A stretch of 64,000 nucleotides of DNA from Bradyrhizobium sp. JYMT SZCCT0428 (GTDB lineage Bacteria > Pseudomonadota > Alphaproteobacteria > Rhizobiales > Xanthobacteraceae): the NCBI RefSeq assembly GCF_018131075.1, contig NZ_JAFCLS010000029.1:1-64000 (forward strand), given 5' to 3'. The translations under genes were made by a program, and so were the position numbers. The notes beneath the pieces were generated by a model. That model made no database searches. It was not told the origin of the DNA and was given only the letters and a program-made list of their open reading frames with translations. Shown in pieces: positions 7,025 through 15,280 of the stretch. The first letter of the stretch is position 1, and each line of letters starts with the position of its first letter.

Positions 7025-7720
7025 TCAGGCGAACAAATTTTCGACCAGGGTCGTCGCGCCGATGGCGATCGTGACAATACCGACGGCGCCCTGCAGGCCG
7101 CGATTGGCCCAGGTAAGCCAGCGCGCGGACAGCGCGAGCGGCACGGCGATGACGGTGGACAATGCGCCCATGCCGATCATCGAGCCGACTCCGAACAGCG
7201 CGACATAACCGAGCCCGGCCGCCGCACTCGACGCTTGCGACACCGTCAGCACCAGCAGCGCAGCCGAGCCGGCCATGCCATGCATCAACCCGACCAGCAA
7301 CGTGCGCCAGCGGAAACCATGTTCATGGGCGTGCGCGGTGCGCAGATGCGGCGTGGTTTCGCCGGCATGGCTGTGGGCGTGAATATGCACGGTGCCGTCG
7401 CCATGGCCGTGCTTGTGAAAATGCACGCGGTCGCGCCACAGCCGCCACAGCACATGCGCACCTAAGCCGACCAGCATGATGCCGACGGCGGCCTCGAGTG
7501 GACGCGCCACGCTTTCCGGGATCGCGCGGCCGAGCAAGATGGCTGCGCCTGCGAAGACGAACAGCGTCAGCGTATGGCCGAGCCCCCAGGTCAGCCCGTG
7601 CTTGACGATGTCACCGACACGGCTGCGGCGCGCGGCGATGCTGGAGACGGCGGCGATATGATCGGCTTCGAGCGCATGTTGCATGCCCAGCAAAAACCCA
7701 AGCCCCAGAATTCCGAACAT
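7025..7720 (-). CDS. Ni/Co transporter-like (NiCoT/UreH-type) membrane protein
   Basis: A 231-aa membrane protein with about six helices. The first helix carries GMQHALEADHIAAVSS, the HxxxxDH signature that binds metal in the NiCoT family, and a second conserved stretch GLTWGLGHTLTLF matches helix 3. A His-rich cytoplasmic loop (HFHKHGHGDG, HIHAHSHAG, HAHEHG) lies between residues 95 and 135. The length is shorter than HoxN (about 350 aa), closer to UreH/HupE-type importers. No hydrogenase or urease genes are adjacent, so the substrate (Ni or Co) is open. Confidence 0.75.
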   Translation of the reverse strand: MFGILGLGFLLGMQHALEADHIAAVSSIAARRSRVGDIVKHGLTWGLGHTLTLFVFAGAAILLGRAIPESVARPLEAAVGIMLVGLGAHVLWRLWRDRVHFHKHGHGDGTVHIHAHSHAGETTPHLRTAHAHEHGFRWRTLLVGLMHGMAGSAALLVLTVSQASSAAAGLGYVALFGVGSMIGMGALSTVIAVPLALSARWLTWANRGLQGAVGIVTIAIGATTLVENLFA

Positions 7721-7771
7721 ATGCCCCCTGCGCGCTACAAGCGCTTATCAAACACCAATCAACTGTTCTTG

Positions 7772-8491
7772 TCAGGTCAACACTTCATCAAACAGTCCCC
7801 GCATCGCCGCCCATGAGCGGCGGTCGGCCTGCTCATTGTAGAGCGCGGTGCGCATCATCGAACCGTCGGCGGCGGGGTTGGTGAAACCGTGCAGCGTGTT
7901 GCCATAACTGATGACCTGCCAGTCGCGCACGTGACCCTCGCGCATCTCGTCCTCGAACGCAGTGACCTGATCAGGTGGCGCCAGCGGATCCTCCGCGCCG
8001 GTCAAGACAAGCACGCTGGCCTTCACGCGGCCGGGTTGCGCGGGCATTTTCGTCGCCAGCACACCGTGGAAACTAACCACAGCCTTGAGATCGGCGCCCT
8101 CGCGCGCGAGCTCCAGCACTACCGAGCCGCCGAAGCAGAACCCGATTGCCGCGAGCCGGCTGGTATCGACATCAGGCAAATCCGCCAGCGCCGCGAGCGC
8201 GGCGCGGCCGCGGGCGCGGAGTTTTTCCGGCTCGGCGCGCAGGCCGCCGACCAGCGTCGCGACCTGCTGCAGATTGCTCGCCTGCCGGCGGTCACCGAAC
8301 ATGTCGGCGGCGAGCGCGATATAGCCGAGGTCTGCAAGCCGCCGCGCGCGCCCCATCGCAAACTCGCCGAGCCCCAGTCCCTCGTGAAACACCAGCACGC
8401 CCGGCCGCGGACCTGCGGCATTGTCGTTCCAGGCGAGATAGCCCCGCAAATTGACGTCGTCGCAGCGGTAATCGAGGTCACGCGTCGGCAT
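7772..8491 (-). CDS. Dienelactone hydrolase family protein
   Basis: A 239-aa alpha/beta hydrolase. The nucleophile elbow is GFCFGGSVVLE with Cys as in dienelactone hydrolases; the Asp is in TGAEDPLAPP and the His in TLHGFTNP. An early VLVFHEGLGLGEF carries the conserved Glu. Enzymes of this family open cyclic esters such as dienelactone in chlorocatechol breakdown, but chromosomal relatives without clc genes have unknown substrates. It is cytosolic and stands alone, divergent from the secreted protein at 8642. Confidence 0.85.
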   Translation of the reverse strand: MPTRDLDYRCDDVNLRGYLAWNDNAAGPRPGVLVFHEGLGLGEFAMGRARRLADLGYIALAADMFGDRRQASNLQQVATLVGGLRAEPEKLRARGRAALAALADLPDVDTSRLAAIGFCFGGSVVLELAREGADLKAVVSFHGVLATKMPAQPGRVKASVLVLTGAEDPLAPPDQVTAFEDEMREGHVRDWQVISYGNTLHGFTNPAADGSMMRTALYNEQADRRSWAAMRGLFDEVLT

Positions 8492-8641
8492 AAGTTCTCT
8501 TGAAGTTCACTTCGTTCTTTGGGGACGCTTCAAAATGCGGGAACAGGAACATCACACCGGTTTGAACGCAGCACAACCCAAAATCGGAACATCGAGCTCT
8601 GCGATCGGTTGGCCCGGTACAACCTTTGCGGAGAGCAACCA

Positions 8642-8986
8642 ATGACAAAGCTGAAACTTCTGGGCGCAACGGCATTGCTGGCGGCGACGATTGCGACACC
8701 TGCGATGGCGCAGCAGTGGACGAATGATTACAACTATCGCCATCGATCGTCCGGCTTCTGGCCCGGCGAAGTCGCGGCCGGTGTCGTCGGTGGTGCGGTT
8801 GGCGCAGCGGGCGCGATTGCGACCGCCCCGTTCCGCAACAGGGATTCCTACGCCTATTACGGCGGGCCGGCCTATGACGATTCCTATGCCTATCCCGTCC
8901 AACGCCCGCAGAGCCTGCGTCCTGCCTGCGGCGTTCAACCCGACGCGACTTATATGGGCCCCGACGGACGCTGGCGCCCCTGCTGA
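8642..8986 (+). CDS. Secreted hypothetical protein, paralogue of 9133 gene
   Basis: A 114-aa protein with a signal peptide ending in ATPAMA before QQWTND. The mature part has a Gly/Ala hydrophobic segment, FWPGEVAAGVVGGAVGAAG, then a Tyr/Pro-rich tail with two Cys (PACGVQ, WRPC). The same architecture (signal, NNY/YR-rich, PGxxxAGVVGGAxG, C-terminal Cys pair) is repeated in the next gene, so they are paralogues. GGAGAG precedes the ATG. A GGAAC at 8587 followed 16 bp later by GGTT is near the EcfG stress-promoter consensus, with one mismatch. Confidence 0.7.
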   Translation: MTKLKLLGATALLAATIATPAMAQQWTNDYNYRHRSSGFWPGEVAAGVVGGAVGAAGAIATAPFRNRDSYAYYGGPAYDDSYAYPVQRPQSLRPACGVQPDATYMGPDGRWRPC

Positions 8987-9132
8987 CGAGGCGTGATCGG
9001 TAAGTTGGGGCCAATAACGCCGAATTGAATTGCAGCCAGGGAAAATACGGAACGACCTTGCACCCCGGACCTGGCTTGGCGTGACGAAAACTGGTGTCAC
9101 GAGAAAACTCGCGTCACGAAAAGGAGAACCAT

Positions 9133-9486
9133 ATGACAATAATCAAAATCCTCGGCACGGCTGCGATCATCGCATCCGCCTTGGCGGGCCCGGCCATGGC
9201 GCAGCAGGTCACGAACACCAATAACTATCAGCGTCAGGCCTATACGGATCAGGCCTATCGGCAGAACGGCAACAACTGGCAGAACAGCTACAACCGCTGG
9301 GATGACCGCAGCGGCTTAAGGCCGGGCAATTTCGTAGCCGGCGTGGTCGGCGGCGCTGCAGGCACCACGGCCGCGATCGGAGCCGAACCGATCGGCGGCG
9401 AGGAATATGCCCGCCGCAACGGCTTTGTCTGCATCCCCGGCACCCTGTTCCGCGGCGAAGACGGTCGGCGGCACATCTGCCAGTAG
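9133..9486 (+). CDS. Secreted hypothetical protein, paralogue of 8642 gene
   Basis: A 117-aa protein with a signal peptide (ASALAGPAMA then QQVTN). It has an Asn/Gln/Tyr-rich region, then LRPGNFVAGVVGGAAGTTAA as in the neighbouring paralogue, and ends in a two-Cys segment (GFVCIPG, RHICQ) that may form a disulfide. AAGGAG at 9121 gives a strong ribosome site. It is followed by an intrinsic terminator. Function unknown. Confidence 0.7.
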   Translation: MTIIKILGTAAIIASALAGPAMAQQVTNTNNYQRQAYTDQAYRQNGNNWQNSYNRWDDRSGLRPGNFVAGVVGGAAGTTAAIGAEPIGGEEYARRNGFVCIPGTLFRGEDGRRHICQ

Positions 9487-9510
9487 AACAAGCGGATCGA
9501 GATCCGGAAA

Positions 9511-9537
9511 AAGGCGGCTTTTGGGGCCGCCTTTTTT
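9511..9537 (+). terminator. Intrinsic terminator
   Basis: AAGGCGGC (9511-9518) and GCCGCCTT (9526-9533) pair around a TTTTGGG loop and run into TTTT. It ends the 9133 gene. Confidence 0.85.
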
Positions 9538-9663
9538 ACGTGCAGGCGGGATGAGGGGCGGCTTTCGAGGTGCTGGCCCTTTCTGGGCAAGTCTGGTATT
9601 CGACCGCCGAAGATTGGTGGAACCTCGCGCGTGATCCTGGCTGGCCCGCCATCGCTTCAATTC

Positions 9664-9738
9664 GCCGGTTTAGCTCAGCGGTAGAGCAGCGGTTTTGTAA
9701 ACCGAAGGTCGGGAGTTCAATCCTCTCAACCGGCACCA
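9664..9738 (+). tRNA. tRNA-Thr (TGT), integration target
   Basis: A 75-nt tRNA with acceptor GCCGGTT/AACCGGC, D arm GCTC/GAGC, anticodon loop TTTGTAA (TGT) and encoded CCA. Its last 46 transcribed bases before CA are repeated exactly at 18023-18068 and imperfectly at 19882-19927. Integration at the 3' half preserves an intact tRNA here. Confidence 0.93.
9691..9736 (+). repeat. attL: 46-bp core within tRNA-Thr
   Basis: This stretch, from the anticodon stem to the discriminator region of tRNA-Thr, is identical over 46 bp to 18023-18068. It is the left attachment core of the integrated element. Confidence 0.88.
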
Positions 9739-9889
9739 CTAAAAACCGCTTATTTACTAGGTTTCTCGCGCTTTTCTGACGTCGGCAAAGTCGGCAAACT
9801 CGGCGGGGAACAGCGGTCTTACCAGTCCCGAAATCAGGACCATCTGTTCGTCTCCCGTTCCACGCGCTTCTCGTTTCGGGAGGCGCGAT

Positions 9890-10084
9890 ATGCATCCTGA
9901 TTCAGAAACGCGAAAGGCCGCCCTGCCAGGCGGCCCCGATCGCAATTCCAATCCCATCGAAGACTTCCAGAATAGCGAGACCAGGGGTTCACGGCAAGCG
10001 ACTTGGCTCGCCGCTCGCTTCGGTCTGACCGTTGAATTCGCCGCTGCGGTCGCACAACTCGTTTATGCAGCGGGGCCGCGCTGA
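9890..10084 (+). CDS. Small hypothetical protein, first gene of element operon
   Basis: A 64-aa protein without recognised domain; the C-terminal half (ATWLAARFGLTVEFAAAVAQL) looks helical, like a small DNA-associated helix-turn-helix remnant. GGGAGG lies 7 bp before the ATG, and the stop overlaps the next start (TGATG), which supports real translation. Function unknown. Confidence 0.45.
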   Translation: MHPDSETRKAALPGGPDRNSNPIEDFQNSETRGSRQATWLAARFGLTVEFAAAVAQLVYAAGPR

Positions 10085-10308
10085 TGACCCTGATGACTCA
10101 CCAAAAAATCACCCGCGCAATCGGCGGCACCGTCTACGTCACCATCGTCCGCGACCCGGCGAATGGTGAACTGAAGTACGTCGTCTCATATGCGAATCGC
10201 GGCGGGCTGCAGCCGTGGTTGTCAAAGCACCACTTCCCCGACATCGCGCAAGCAGAGGCCGGATGCCTAGCCCTCAGCGACTTTCTCGGTGCGAGGTACC
10301 GCGCATGA
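10084..10308 (+). CDS. Small hypothetical protein, coupled
   Basis: A 74-aa protein with alternating strands (GGTVYVTIV, LKYVVSYANRG) and an LSKHHFPDIAQAEAGCLAL segment. It overlaps its neighbours on both sides (TGATG at the start and ATGA at the end), so it is translationally coupled within the operon leading to the initiator-like protein. No known family recognised. Confidence 0.55.
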   Translation: MTLMTHQKITRAIGGTVYVTIVRDPANGELKYVVSYANRGGLQPWLSKHHFPDIAQAEAGCLALSDFLGARYRA

Positions 10309-11135
10309 GCAAAGAGCTTACGGCTATCTATTTCGCTTGGTTCCGTCAGGTCGTTGAAGACGAGGCCCTGCCTGCCGCGGCGTTCAAGCTGGCCTTCGTG
10401 TACCAGCAGCACATGAGCAGCGATCATATGAAGGCGTTCGCTGGCCAGGCGAGGCTCGCCAAGGCGGTAGGCGTGTCCGCACGGTCGATCCGCACGCTGA
10501 CGAAACTGCTTAAGGATCGGGGCCACCTTGACGTCGTAACCAACCACGGGCCGAACCAGACAAATGTCTGCCGGCTGATCCTAAATAGGAAGACAGCTTC
10601 CTCATTTGGATACGAGGTGCATTCCGTCTGGCTCTCCGCCATCGATGGAAATGAGGAAGCTGGCTTCCTCATAAATGAGGAAGTAGAGCGCACGAAAAGA
10701 GGAAATTTAGCGTCGGAGAATAGGAAGCCAGCTTCCGACAAATCATTACTTAATCATTCCTATAATCAGGAGCGCCCGCGCGGCGGCCGTCAAAGGCGGC
10801 CGCGCACCAGCGCTCACTACGAACCACTGCCGCCGTGTTCGGTACCTTGCCTCATTCCTCGCACCCGCCGTCCTGAGATTGCTGACGCGCTGGGGAGCCT
10901 GGGACCATCGCTAGAAGCCCGATTAGGGCCAGACGCGGCCAGGTCGTGGTTTGGCAAGGCCGTCATCACAGACGTTGTAGGTGACACGCTCACGCTAGAG
11001 GTTCCCACTCAATATGGGGCCGCGCGTGTCAAGTCAGACTACGAGCCGGCGCTTCTCGCCTGTTGTTCGGCGCTCGTGCCAGCGGTGAAAGTCATTCGGG
11101 TCGTAGTCGCCGAAAAAGCGGGAGCGGCAGCATGA
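10305..11135 (+). CDS. Replication-initiator-like protein with HTH and DnaA-N-like domains
   Basis: A 276-aa protein. Residues about 1-90 form a winged helix-turn-helix of the type found in plasmid/phage replication or regulator proteins (FAGQARLAKAVGVSARSIRTLTKLLKDRGHL). The middle is a low-complexity linker rich in E/N/R. The last 80 residues (LEARLGPDAARSWFGKAVI, GDTLTLEVPTQYGAARVKSDYEPALL) match the pattern of the DnaA N-terminal domain, which recruits helicase or DiaA-like partners. No AAA+ motor is present. The likely role is initiation or helicase recruitment for the element; inferred from domains. The start overlaps the previous stop (ATGA). Confidence 0.6.
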   Translation: MSKELTAIYFAWFRQVVEDEALPAAAFKLAFVYQQHMSSDHMKAFAGQARLAKAVGVSARSIRTLTKLLKDRGHLDVVTNHGPNQTNVCRLILNRKTASSFGYEVHSVWLSAIDGNEEAGFLINEEVERTKRGNLASENRKPASDKSLLNHSYNQERPRGGRQRRPRTSAHYEPLPPCSVPCLIPRTRRPEIADALGSLGPSLEARLGPDAARSWFGKAVITDVVGDTLTLEVPTQYGAARVKSDYEPALLACCSALVPAVKVIRVVVAEKAGAAA

Positions 11136-11323
11136 CCGCGGTGTCCGACTTGGCCCTCATGCCAGAGGTCTTCCGGGGTGCTGGAGGCGATCTTGTGCTC
11201 TGCCAGGAATGGCCTGCTCTCGATGGTGAACTCTATGTTCGCGTCATCATCCCCATGGATCGCGCCTTGGAACTGGCCTCGGCCATCGCCGCGGCCGCTC
11301 GCGGCGCTGGTCACGCGGCGTGA
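11132..11323 (+). CDS. Small hypothetical protein, coupled to the initiator-like gene
   Basis: A 63-aa protein whose ATG overlaps the initiator-like stop (ATGA). It has a strand-rich middle (LYVRVIIPMD) and an Ala-rich C-terminal helix (ALELASAIAAAARG). It may be a partner of the initiator-like protein, but no family is recognised. Confidence 0.5.
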   Translation: MTAVSDLALMPEVFRGAGGDLVLCQEWPALDGELYVRVIIPMDRALELASAIAAAARGAGHAA

Positions 11324-11467
11324 CCACAGGCCTCACCCGGTGAACTGATGGGGGGGGCGTCATGGTCCCGGCCGGCACCATTACCTTTTTCACCGCATTT
11401 GGTGGCACCGAGGGATTCTACGCGCGCCGGGAATTTTCCCAGAAACTCATTTATTGGACAACTCAAG

Positions 11468-11743
11468 ATGGCAAACAAACCTAAGCGCAAGCCAGGGCGA
11501 CCAAGCCGCAAGGTGGCTAGCAAGGCCGCTTTGGCTGAGGTGGACTTGTCGCAAGTGGATCCAATCGAAGTGCTTCGGGCAATTGCGGCGGATGATAGCG
11601 CGCCAGCATCAGCGCGCGTGGCCGCGGCGCGGGCCTTGATCGCCGATGAGCGCCGGAGCGGGCAACCGCCCGAAGACCAACAGCACGGTGGAGACGCCGT
11701 TTCTAGGCACGCGCTGCGCATCCTGCGAGGAGGAAAAGCATGA
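11468..11743 (+). CDS. Small basic hypothetical protein
   Basis: A 91-aa protein with a Lys/Pro/Arg-rich N-terminus (NKPKRKPGRPSRK, AT-hook-like GRP) followed by helical DPIEVLRAIAADD and ASARVAAARALI. The pattern recalls N-terminal parts of small phage DNA-packaging proteins, but no large terminase is present. It ends in ATGA overlap with the next gene. The start at 11468 is the ATG nearest the basic domain; a longer frame begins at 11348. Confidence 0.45.
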   Translation: MANKPKRKPGRPSRKVASKAALAEVDLSQVDPIEVLRAIAADDSAPASARVAAARALIADERRSGQPPEDQQHGGDAVSRHALRILRGGKA

Positions 11744-12132
11744 CGGAAGCAGACCAGATACCGATTATAGGTCATTACCGCGGCGTCGCTCTTCACGACC
11801 AGCAATCCCCAGAGCGGCTGGAGGCGGTGAGGCACGCGATCGACCGCGTCTACGACCAGCATGATCTTGATCGGCTACTCCAAATCGCTGGAGATCCAAT
11901 CTGGCCTCCGGAAGCGCGTCTATTTGCGGCGGCGAAACTTGAAGCGATATTTGAAATCGCCGTCGAAGGGCGGAAAGAGCGACCGTCAATTGATCTTATG
12001 CGGGTCCAGGCATCAGTTGTCGGACTCAATTCTGTGAATTGGCGCAATCCTTGGGCATTCGGAAGCCTGCTGGATCCTGGACCAGAACCGGGCAAGCCGG
12101 GCGCCGCGAAGCGTGAAACGCCGCTGGTTTAA
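11740..12132 (+). CDS. Hypothetical protein of the element
   Basis: A 130-aa soluble protein coupled to the previous gene by ATGA. It contains paired helices (LEAVRHAIDRVYDQHDLDRLL, PEARLFAAAKLEAIFEIA) and a C-terminal NSVNWRNPWAFGSLLDPG. No family recognised. Coupling to the basic AT-hook-like protein suggests a joint function. Confidence 0.5.
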   Translation: MTEADQIPIIGHYRGVALHDQQSPERLEAVRHAIDRVYDQHDLDRLLQIAGDPIWPPEARLFAAAKLEAIFEIAVEGRKERPSIDLMRVQASVVGLNSVNWRNPWAFGSLLDPGPEPGKPGAAKRETPLV

Positions 12133-12135
12133 CGA

Positions 12136-12297
12136 TTGGCTAAAACCAACGCCGATCGCCAGCGCGCGCATCGGCGCCGGCTTGCCTGCGGAAAGATCGT
12201 GCTGCGGGTTGAAGTCGACGATGTTGCGGTCACCGAGGCGTTAATCGCTGCGGGCTTGCTTTCACAGGAAGAGGCGGAGGACCGCGGCATCTGCTGA
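12136..12297 (+). CDS. Small protein, TTG start (53 aa)
   Basis: Read from TTG 12136-12138 to TGA 12295-12297, four bases after the previous stop. The product begins AKTNADRQRAHRRRLACGK, then VLRVEVDDVAVTEALIAAGLLS. The N-terminal NADRQRxHRRR followed by a short beta strand and helix matches a small family I recall from Bradyrhizobium islands, possibly ribbon-helix-helix-like (strand VLRVEVD, helix VTEALIAAGLL). Start codon is inferred from this resemblance and from the close spacing. Confidence 0.5.
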   Translation: MAKTNADRQRAHRRRLACGKIVLRVEVDDVAVTEALIAAGLLSQEEAEDRGIC

Positions 12298-12388
12298 ATC
12301 CACTAAGGAAGCTCTCAACAATTCTGGTCTAACCGGCACATGGTCGACCGACTGTGGCAAGGATGTAGAGAGGCAAGTTGGCTTTCGC

Positions 12389-12730
12389 ATGACCTACACC
12401 GCTCCTACGCTTGGCCCAGCCGCCTTTGTTTCGATGCACCGTCTAGAAAATCGGACAATCTTTCACAAAAAAGAAGTCGAAAGTGCAGTGAGGATAACGG
12501 ACGAGAAAATCAAAGTCACGACTAAGCCAGTCGAATACAAAATAAACAACGTGGACGCGCTTCGTGGGGAGGAAGCTTTGGCTTCGAACGTTATTATCTT
12601 GCAAAAGGTAGGCTCTAAAATAAGGACAATCGATGGTCGCTCGCCAGACGGAAAATATGTTCGTATCGAAAACGGGCTTTTTTTAAGCAACGGTGCCATG
12701 ACGCCATTTTTGGAAAGATGCTTAAATTAA
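12389..12730 (+). CDS. Hypothetical protein in AT-rich segment
   Basis: A 113-aa protein with Lys-rich middle (ENRTIFHKKEVESAVRIT, DEKIKVTTKPVEYKIN) and a C-terminal IRTIDGRSPDGKYVRIENGLFLSNG. It is the start of a region with clearly lower GC than flanking genes, suggesting separate acquisition. No signal peptide and no known family. Confidence 0.45.
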   Translation: MTYTAPTLGPAAFVSMHRLENRTIFHKKEVESAVRITDEKIKVTTKPVEYKINNVDALRGEEALASNVIILQKVGSKIRTIDGRSPDGKYVRIENGLFLSNGAMTPFLERCLN

Positions 12731-13001
12731 TAGGTCCGAGTAGGGCGATGCGAGAACCGGCTGATCGCACTTCATCGGCGCACCCTTAGCAACCGCCCGC
12801 CAGTGGAACGGTAGAACTCGGAGAACATGGAGGCGTAGAACTGACGATGTTGGAACGTGATCGTTTCCGTAGATCGGGTTTCGCCATGTGGACGGAGCGA
12901 GTCATTAACTTGGGTTGAGCGCCGCCAAGCGAAGTCAAGGTGCCTTTTTCGGGCATACTGTGTGCTTGCCTTAAACGCACCAACAACCGTGGGGATAGAA
13001 A

Positions 13002-13826
13002 TTGCGATATCTGCATTCATCGGCCGGCATGTGGTTTTCGCTTATAGTCCTCGCAAGCTCTCCGCTCGCCCTTGCAGAAGAGCAAATTGAACGAGATGTG
13101 CTCGGACTTAAAATTGGCATGTCTTATGACGAAGCAGTAACCGTTCTAAAAAAGCGAAATCTGACTCTGAAAGAGGTGACCGACAGCGATCCGATTTCGC
13201 AAAAGAGCTACGTTTGGTATCTATCAGGAGCCGAAGGCAACCAAGGCAAAGACGGTCTTTCGGCTCTTATGTCAGCGCCAATTCCCGCAAGCAAGGTAAT
13301 GGCAATCCAAAGGAAAACGGTTTTTCCCAATGGTGCGCCCCCGAGCGCTAATGAACTAGTGCAGGTTTTGACAGAAAAATATGGAACGCCGTCACGCAGG
13401 TCCAACTCGCGGTCCAGGGACCCGTTCGAGTCCGACCGGAGAAACTATATCCATCTGACGTGGCTTTCGTCATCAACACTCAAGACGTTTGCCGATTTTG
13501 CACCTCTTACCAGGATCAGTGAGCACAATTGCTATAAAGCTGAACCGAGTCTTCCAATACTCCTCTTAACCGATGCTAAGAACGGTAGGTATCAAAAATA
13601 TTTTCTCTACGATCGTTTTCGAGATGGAGCTTTGGAGAATAGGTTCTGCGACACCTTTTTGACGGCTGTTATTGTCTTGGTGGGTCAATCCGATCACTCA
13701 GAATCTTTGACGGTCAAGATGACCGATTTCAACCAGGCGGCTCAAGAGGCGCGCCGCTATTCAGAGTGGCTTGCAGAGACCAAACGCAAAGCTGAGCCTC
13801 CAAAGGGGAAAATCCCAGACCTATAG
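13002..13826 (+). CDS. Secreted hypothetical protein, AT-rich
   Basis: A 274-aa protein with a signal peptide (MWFSLIVLASSPLALA). The mature protein starts EEQIERDVLGLKIGMSYDEA, a pattern like the short outer-membrane-assembly-type repeat (GxxxGMSxxEVxxxL) that pairs small beta domains. Two further strand-rich segments and two Cys (HNCYK, RFCDTF) follow; the C-terminus is charged. No effector or enzyme motif seen. Codon use is more AT-rich than the neighbours. It is probably cargo of the element. Confidence 0.5.
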   Translation: MRYLHSSAGMWFSLIVLASSPLALAEEQIERDVLGLKIGMSYDEAVTVLKKRNLTLKEVTDSDPISQKSYVWYLSGAEGNQGKDGLSALMSAPIPASKVMAIQRKTVFPNGAPPSANELVQVLTEKYGTPSRRSNSRSRDPFESDRRNYIHLTWLSSSTLKTFADFAPLTRISEHNCYKAEPSLPILLLTDAKNGRYQKYFLYDRFRDGALENRFCDTFLTAVIVLVGQSDHSESLTVKMTDFNQAAQEARRYSEWLAETKRKAEPPKGKIPDL

Positions 13827-14209
13827 AGTTGGTAAGCATTCCGCCAAACACGATTGCGCTTATGTTTTAAGCGCGTCGCCTACAGGGGCGGTGCGCAGCC
13901 CGGTTAGCGAACTTGCCAAGCTGATCATCCCGGCGGATCCACATTGGAACGCTGTTTTATCTGATAGCCGGCGCCGACGAGAACACAGTTGCCTCGCCTT
14001 CGACCCCCGTAGCGCGCATTGACGGGCCGGTGCGACTATCCCGGCCGGACTTGCCCGCCAGGAGCGACTTTTGGACGAGTCCGCCCCCTACGCGCCACGG
14101 AGCTTCGAGGAGCAGATCGACGACGGCCCGTGTGACACGGACGAGTTGGAGCCCAGCCTTTTGCGGCGGCACCGCGGAGAATCAGACTGGTCACGGTTCG
14201 TGAGCGGGT
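13827..14209. other. Gap without convincing gene
   Basis: About 380 bp. An open frame at 14071 (+) begins DESAPYAPRSFEEQIDDGPCDTDELEP, acidic and reminiscent of the acidic proteins of this element, but it runs into the convergent gene and loses character there, so I treat it as a possible remnant only. Confidence 0.3.
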
Positions 14210-14956
14210 TCAGCCTCGGTTTTCTTCATCACGCATCCGCTCCTGTCGGAAAAGCCTCGCATTGGCGGCTTTCGCAAGTTGCTCGAACACAGGAGTACAA
14301 TCCTTTACCCAGTCAACTGACGCTTTTCCGAAATCATATGATGGAATGTGAGGATTCTCTAAGCTCAGTCGTCTCTCGACCTGCGCTCCGGACATTCGCT
14401 CAATAGCTTCAGAGAATTCATTTGTGATCGCCTCGGGCATGAATATTCGCAGTTCACGAAGCGTGAGGCGCGCTTTGTAAATGTCGACCTCAGCCTCACG
14501 AACCATTCGCCATTTCTCAATCGTCAAATATTCTTTCTCTCGGTCCGTCGCACTCATGAGAGATTTCTGATCTCGCTCACTCAAGCCGGATGAGGATGCA
14601 AACGATTTCACCTCATCTTCCGTCATTCTAGCGAAGAGAGGAATTCTCGTCGAACCGCTTACGCAGGTATTCGTTGAGAGCCAGGCTTTCACGAATGCTT
14701 TCCACACAAGTTCGATTGATGAGAATTCCATCTCATTGGAGCGCTTGCCCCGGTCGCCAACGTGGCTGAGTTGTTCTTTGAGCCTTTCTAGTTCGCGACT
14801 CTGCTCAGCTTTGAAGTCTTCAAGGGCTTTTCCGAGCCGATAACTAAAAAGCGCTTCGCCAAGTTTGGTAGGTAGAAGAAGGGCTGCGCCGACGAAGCCC
14901 CCGAAGCCAGCAACGATCCAAGGATAAATGGCTGTCCAAACGTCGCTGACAGTCAT
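14210..14956 (-). CDS. Membrane-anchored coiled-coil hypothetical protein
   Basis: A 248-aa protein with one N-terminal transmembrane helix (PWIVAGFGGFVGAALLLP), then a coiled coil (KALEDFKAEQSRELERLKEQL) and a helical cytoplasmic or periplasmic domain. It resembles small-TM-plus-helical cargo proteins of genomic islands, but I recognise no family. Its ATG overlaps the stop of the RHH gene (14953-14956), so the RHH protein and this membrane protein form one operon. Confidence 0.5.
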   Translation of the reverse strand: MTVSDVWTAIYPWIVAGFGGFVGAALLLPTKLGEALFSYRLGKALEDFKAEQSRELERLKEQLSHVGDRGKRSNEMEFSSIELVWKAFVKAWLSTNTCVSGSTRIPLFARMTEDEVKSFASSSGLSERDQKSLMSATDREKEYLTIEKWRMVREAEVDIYKARLTLRELRIFMPEAITNEFSEAIERMSGAQVERRLSLENPHIPSYDFGKASVDWVKDCTPVFEQLAKAANARLFRQERMRDEENRG

Positions 14957-15192
14957 TTCGCCTTCACCTTCTTGGCTAACGTCTCTCCCCGTTCCTTGGA
15001 TAGGATACGAAGCATCGCGTCAATCATGCCTCGGATTGCCTCAGGGCGGGTTACCGGCGGCTCTTGTTTGGCGGCCCAAGCATCAATGGCCTCTATCTGA
15101 GCGCTCTGGAGCCGAACACCAACGAGTGTACCGGTCACGGCAGATCGCTTTCTGACCGGTTTTGCTATGTTATCATAACTTGATTTGACCAT
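14953..15192 (-). CDS. Ribbon-helix-helix regulator of the element
   Basis: A 79-aa protein. LVGVRLQSAQIEAIDAWAAKQ followed by TRPEAIRGMIDAML matches an RHH domain (strand plus two helices). The C-terminus is basic (KKVKAK). It is cotranscribed with the membrane protein downstream (ATGA overlap). Two 12-bp near-palindromes in inverted orientation, one inside codons 6-9 and one 5 bp upstream of the start, look like its operator. Confidence 0.65.
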   Translation of the reverse strand: MVKSSYDNIAKPVRKRSAVTGTLVGVRLQSAQIEAIDAWAAKQEPPVTRPEAIRGMIDAMLRILSKERGETLAKKVKAK

Positions 15193-15208
15193 GGGCTATG
15201 ATAACATA
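15166..15208 (-). promoter_or_regulatory. Paired operator candidate for RHH regulator
   Basis: TATGTTATCATA (15166-15177) and TATGATAACATA (15197-15208) are exact reverse complements, and each is itself a near palindrome (TATG....CATA). The distance between equivalent positions is 31 bp, about three helical turns. They flank the RHH start codon, which fits RHH autoregulation through two sites. Confidence 0.55.
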
Positions 15209-15213
15209 AAGGG

Positions 15214-15250
15214 CAGCCCGGCGGGAAGGTAGTAGCTCCCGCGCCGGGCC
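15214..15250. other. GC-rich hairpin
   Basis: GCCCGGCGGGA and TCCCGCGCCGGGC pair with a two-base bulge, between the divergent RHH operator and the acidic protein gene. A leader or terminator role is possible but has no T tract. Confidence 0.35.
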
Positions 15251-15280
15251 TAACCCGAGCCAAACAGGACTAGAATCCAA

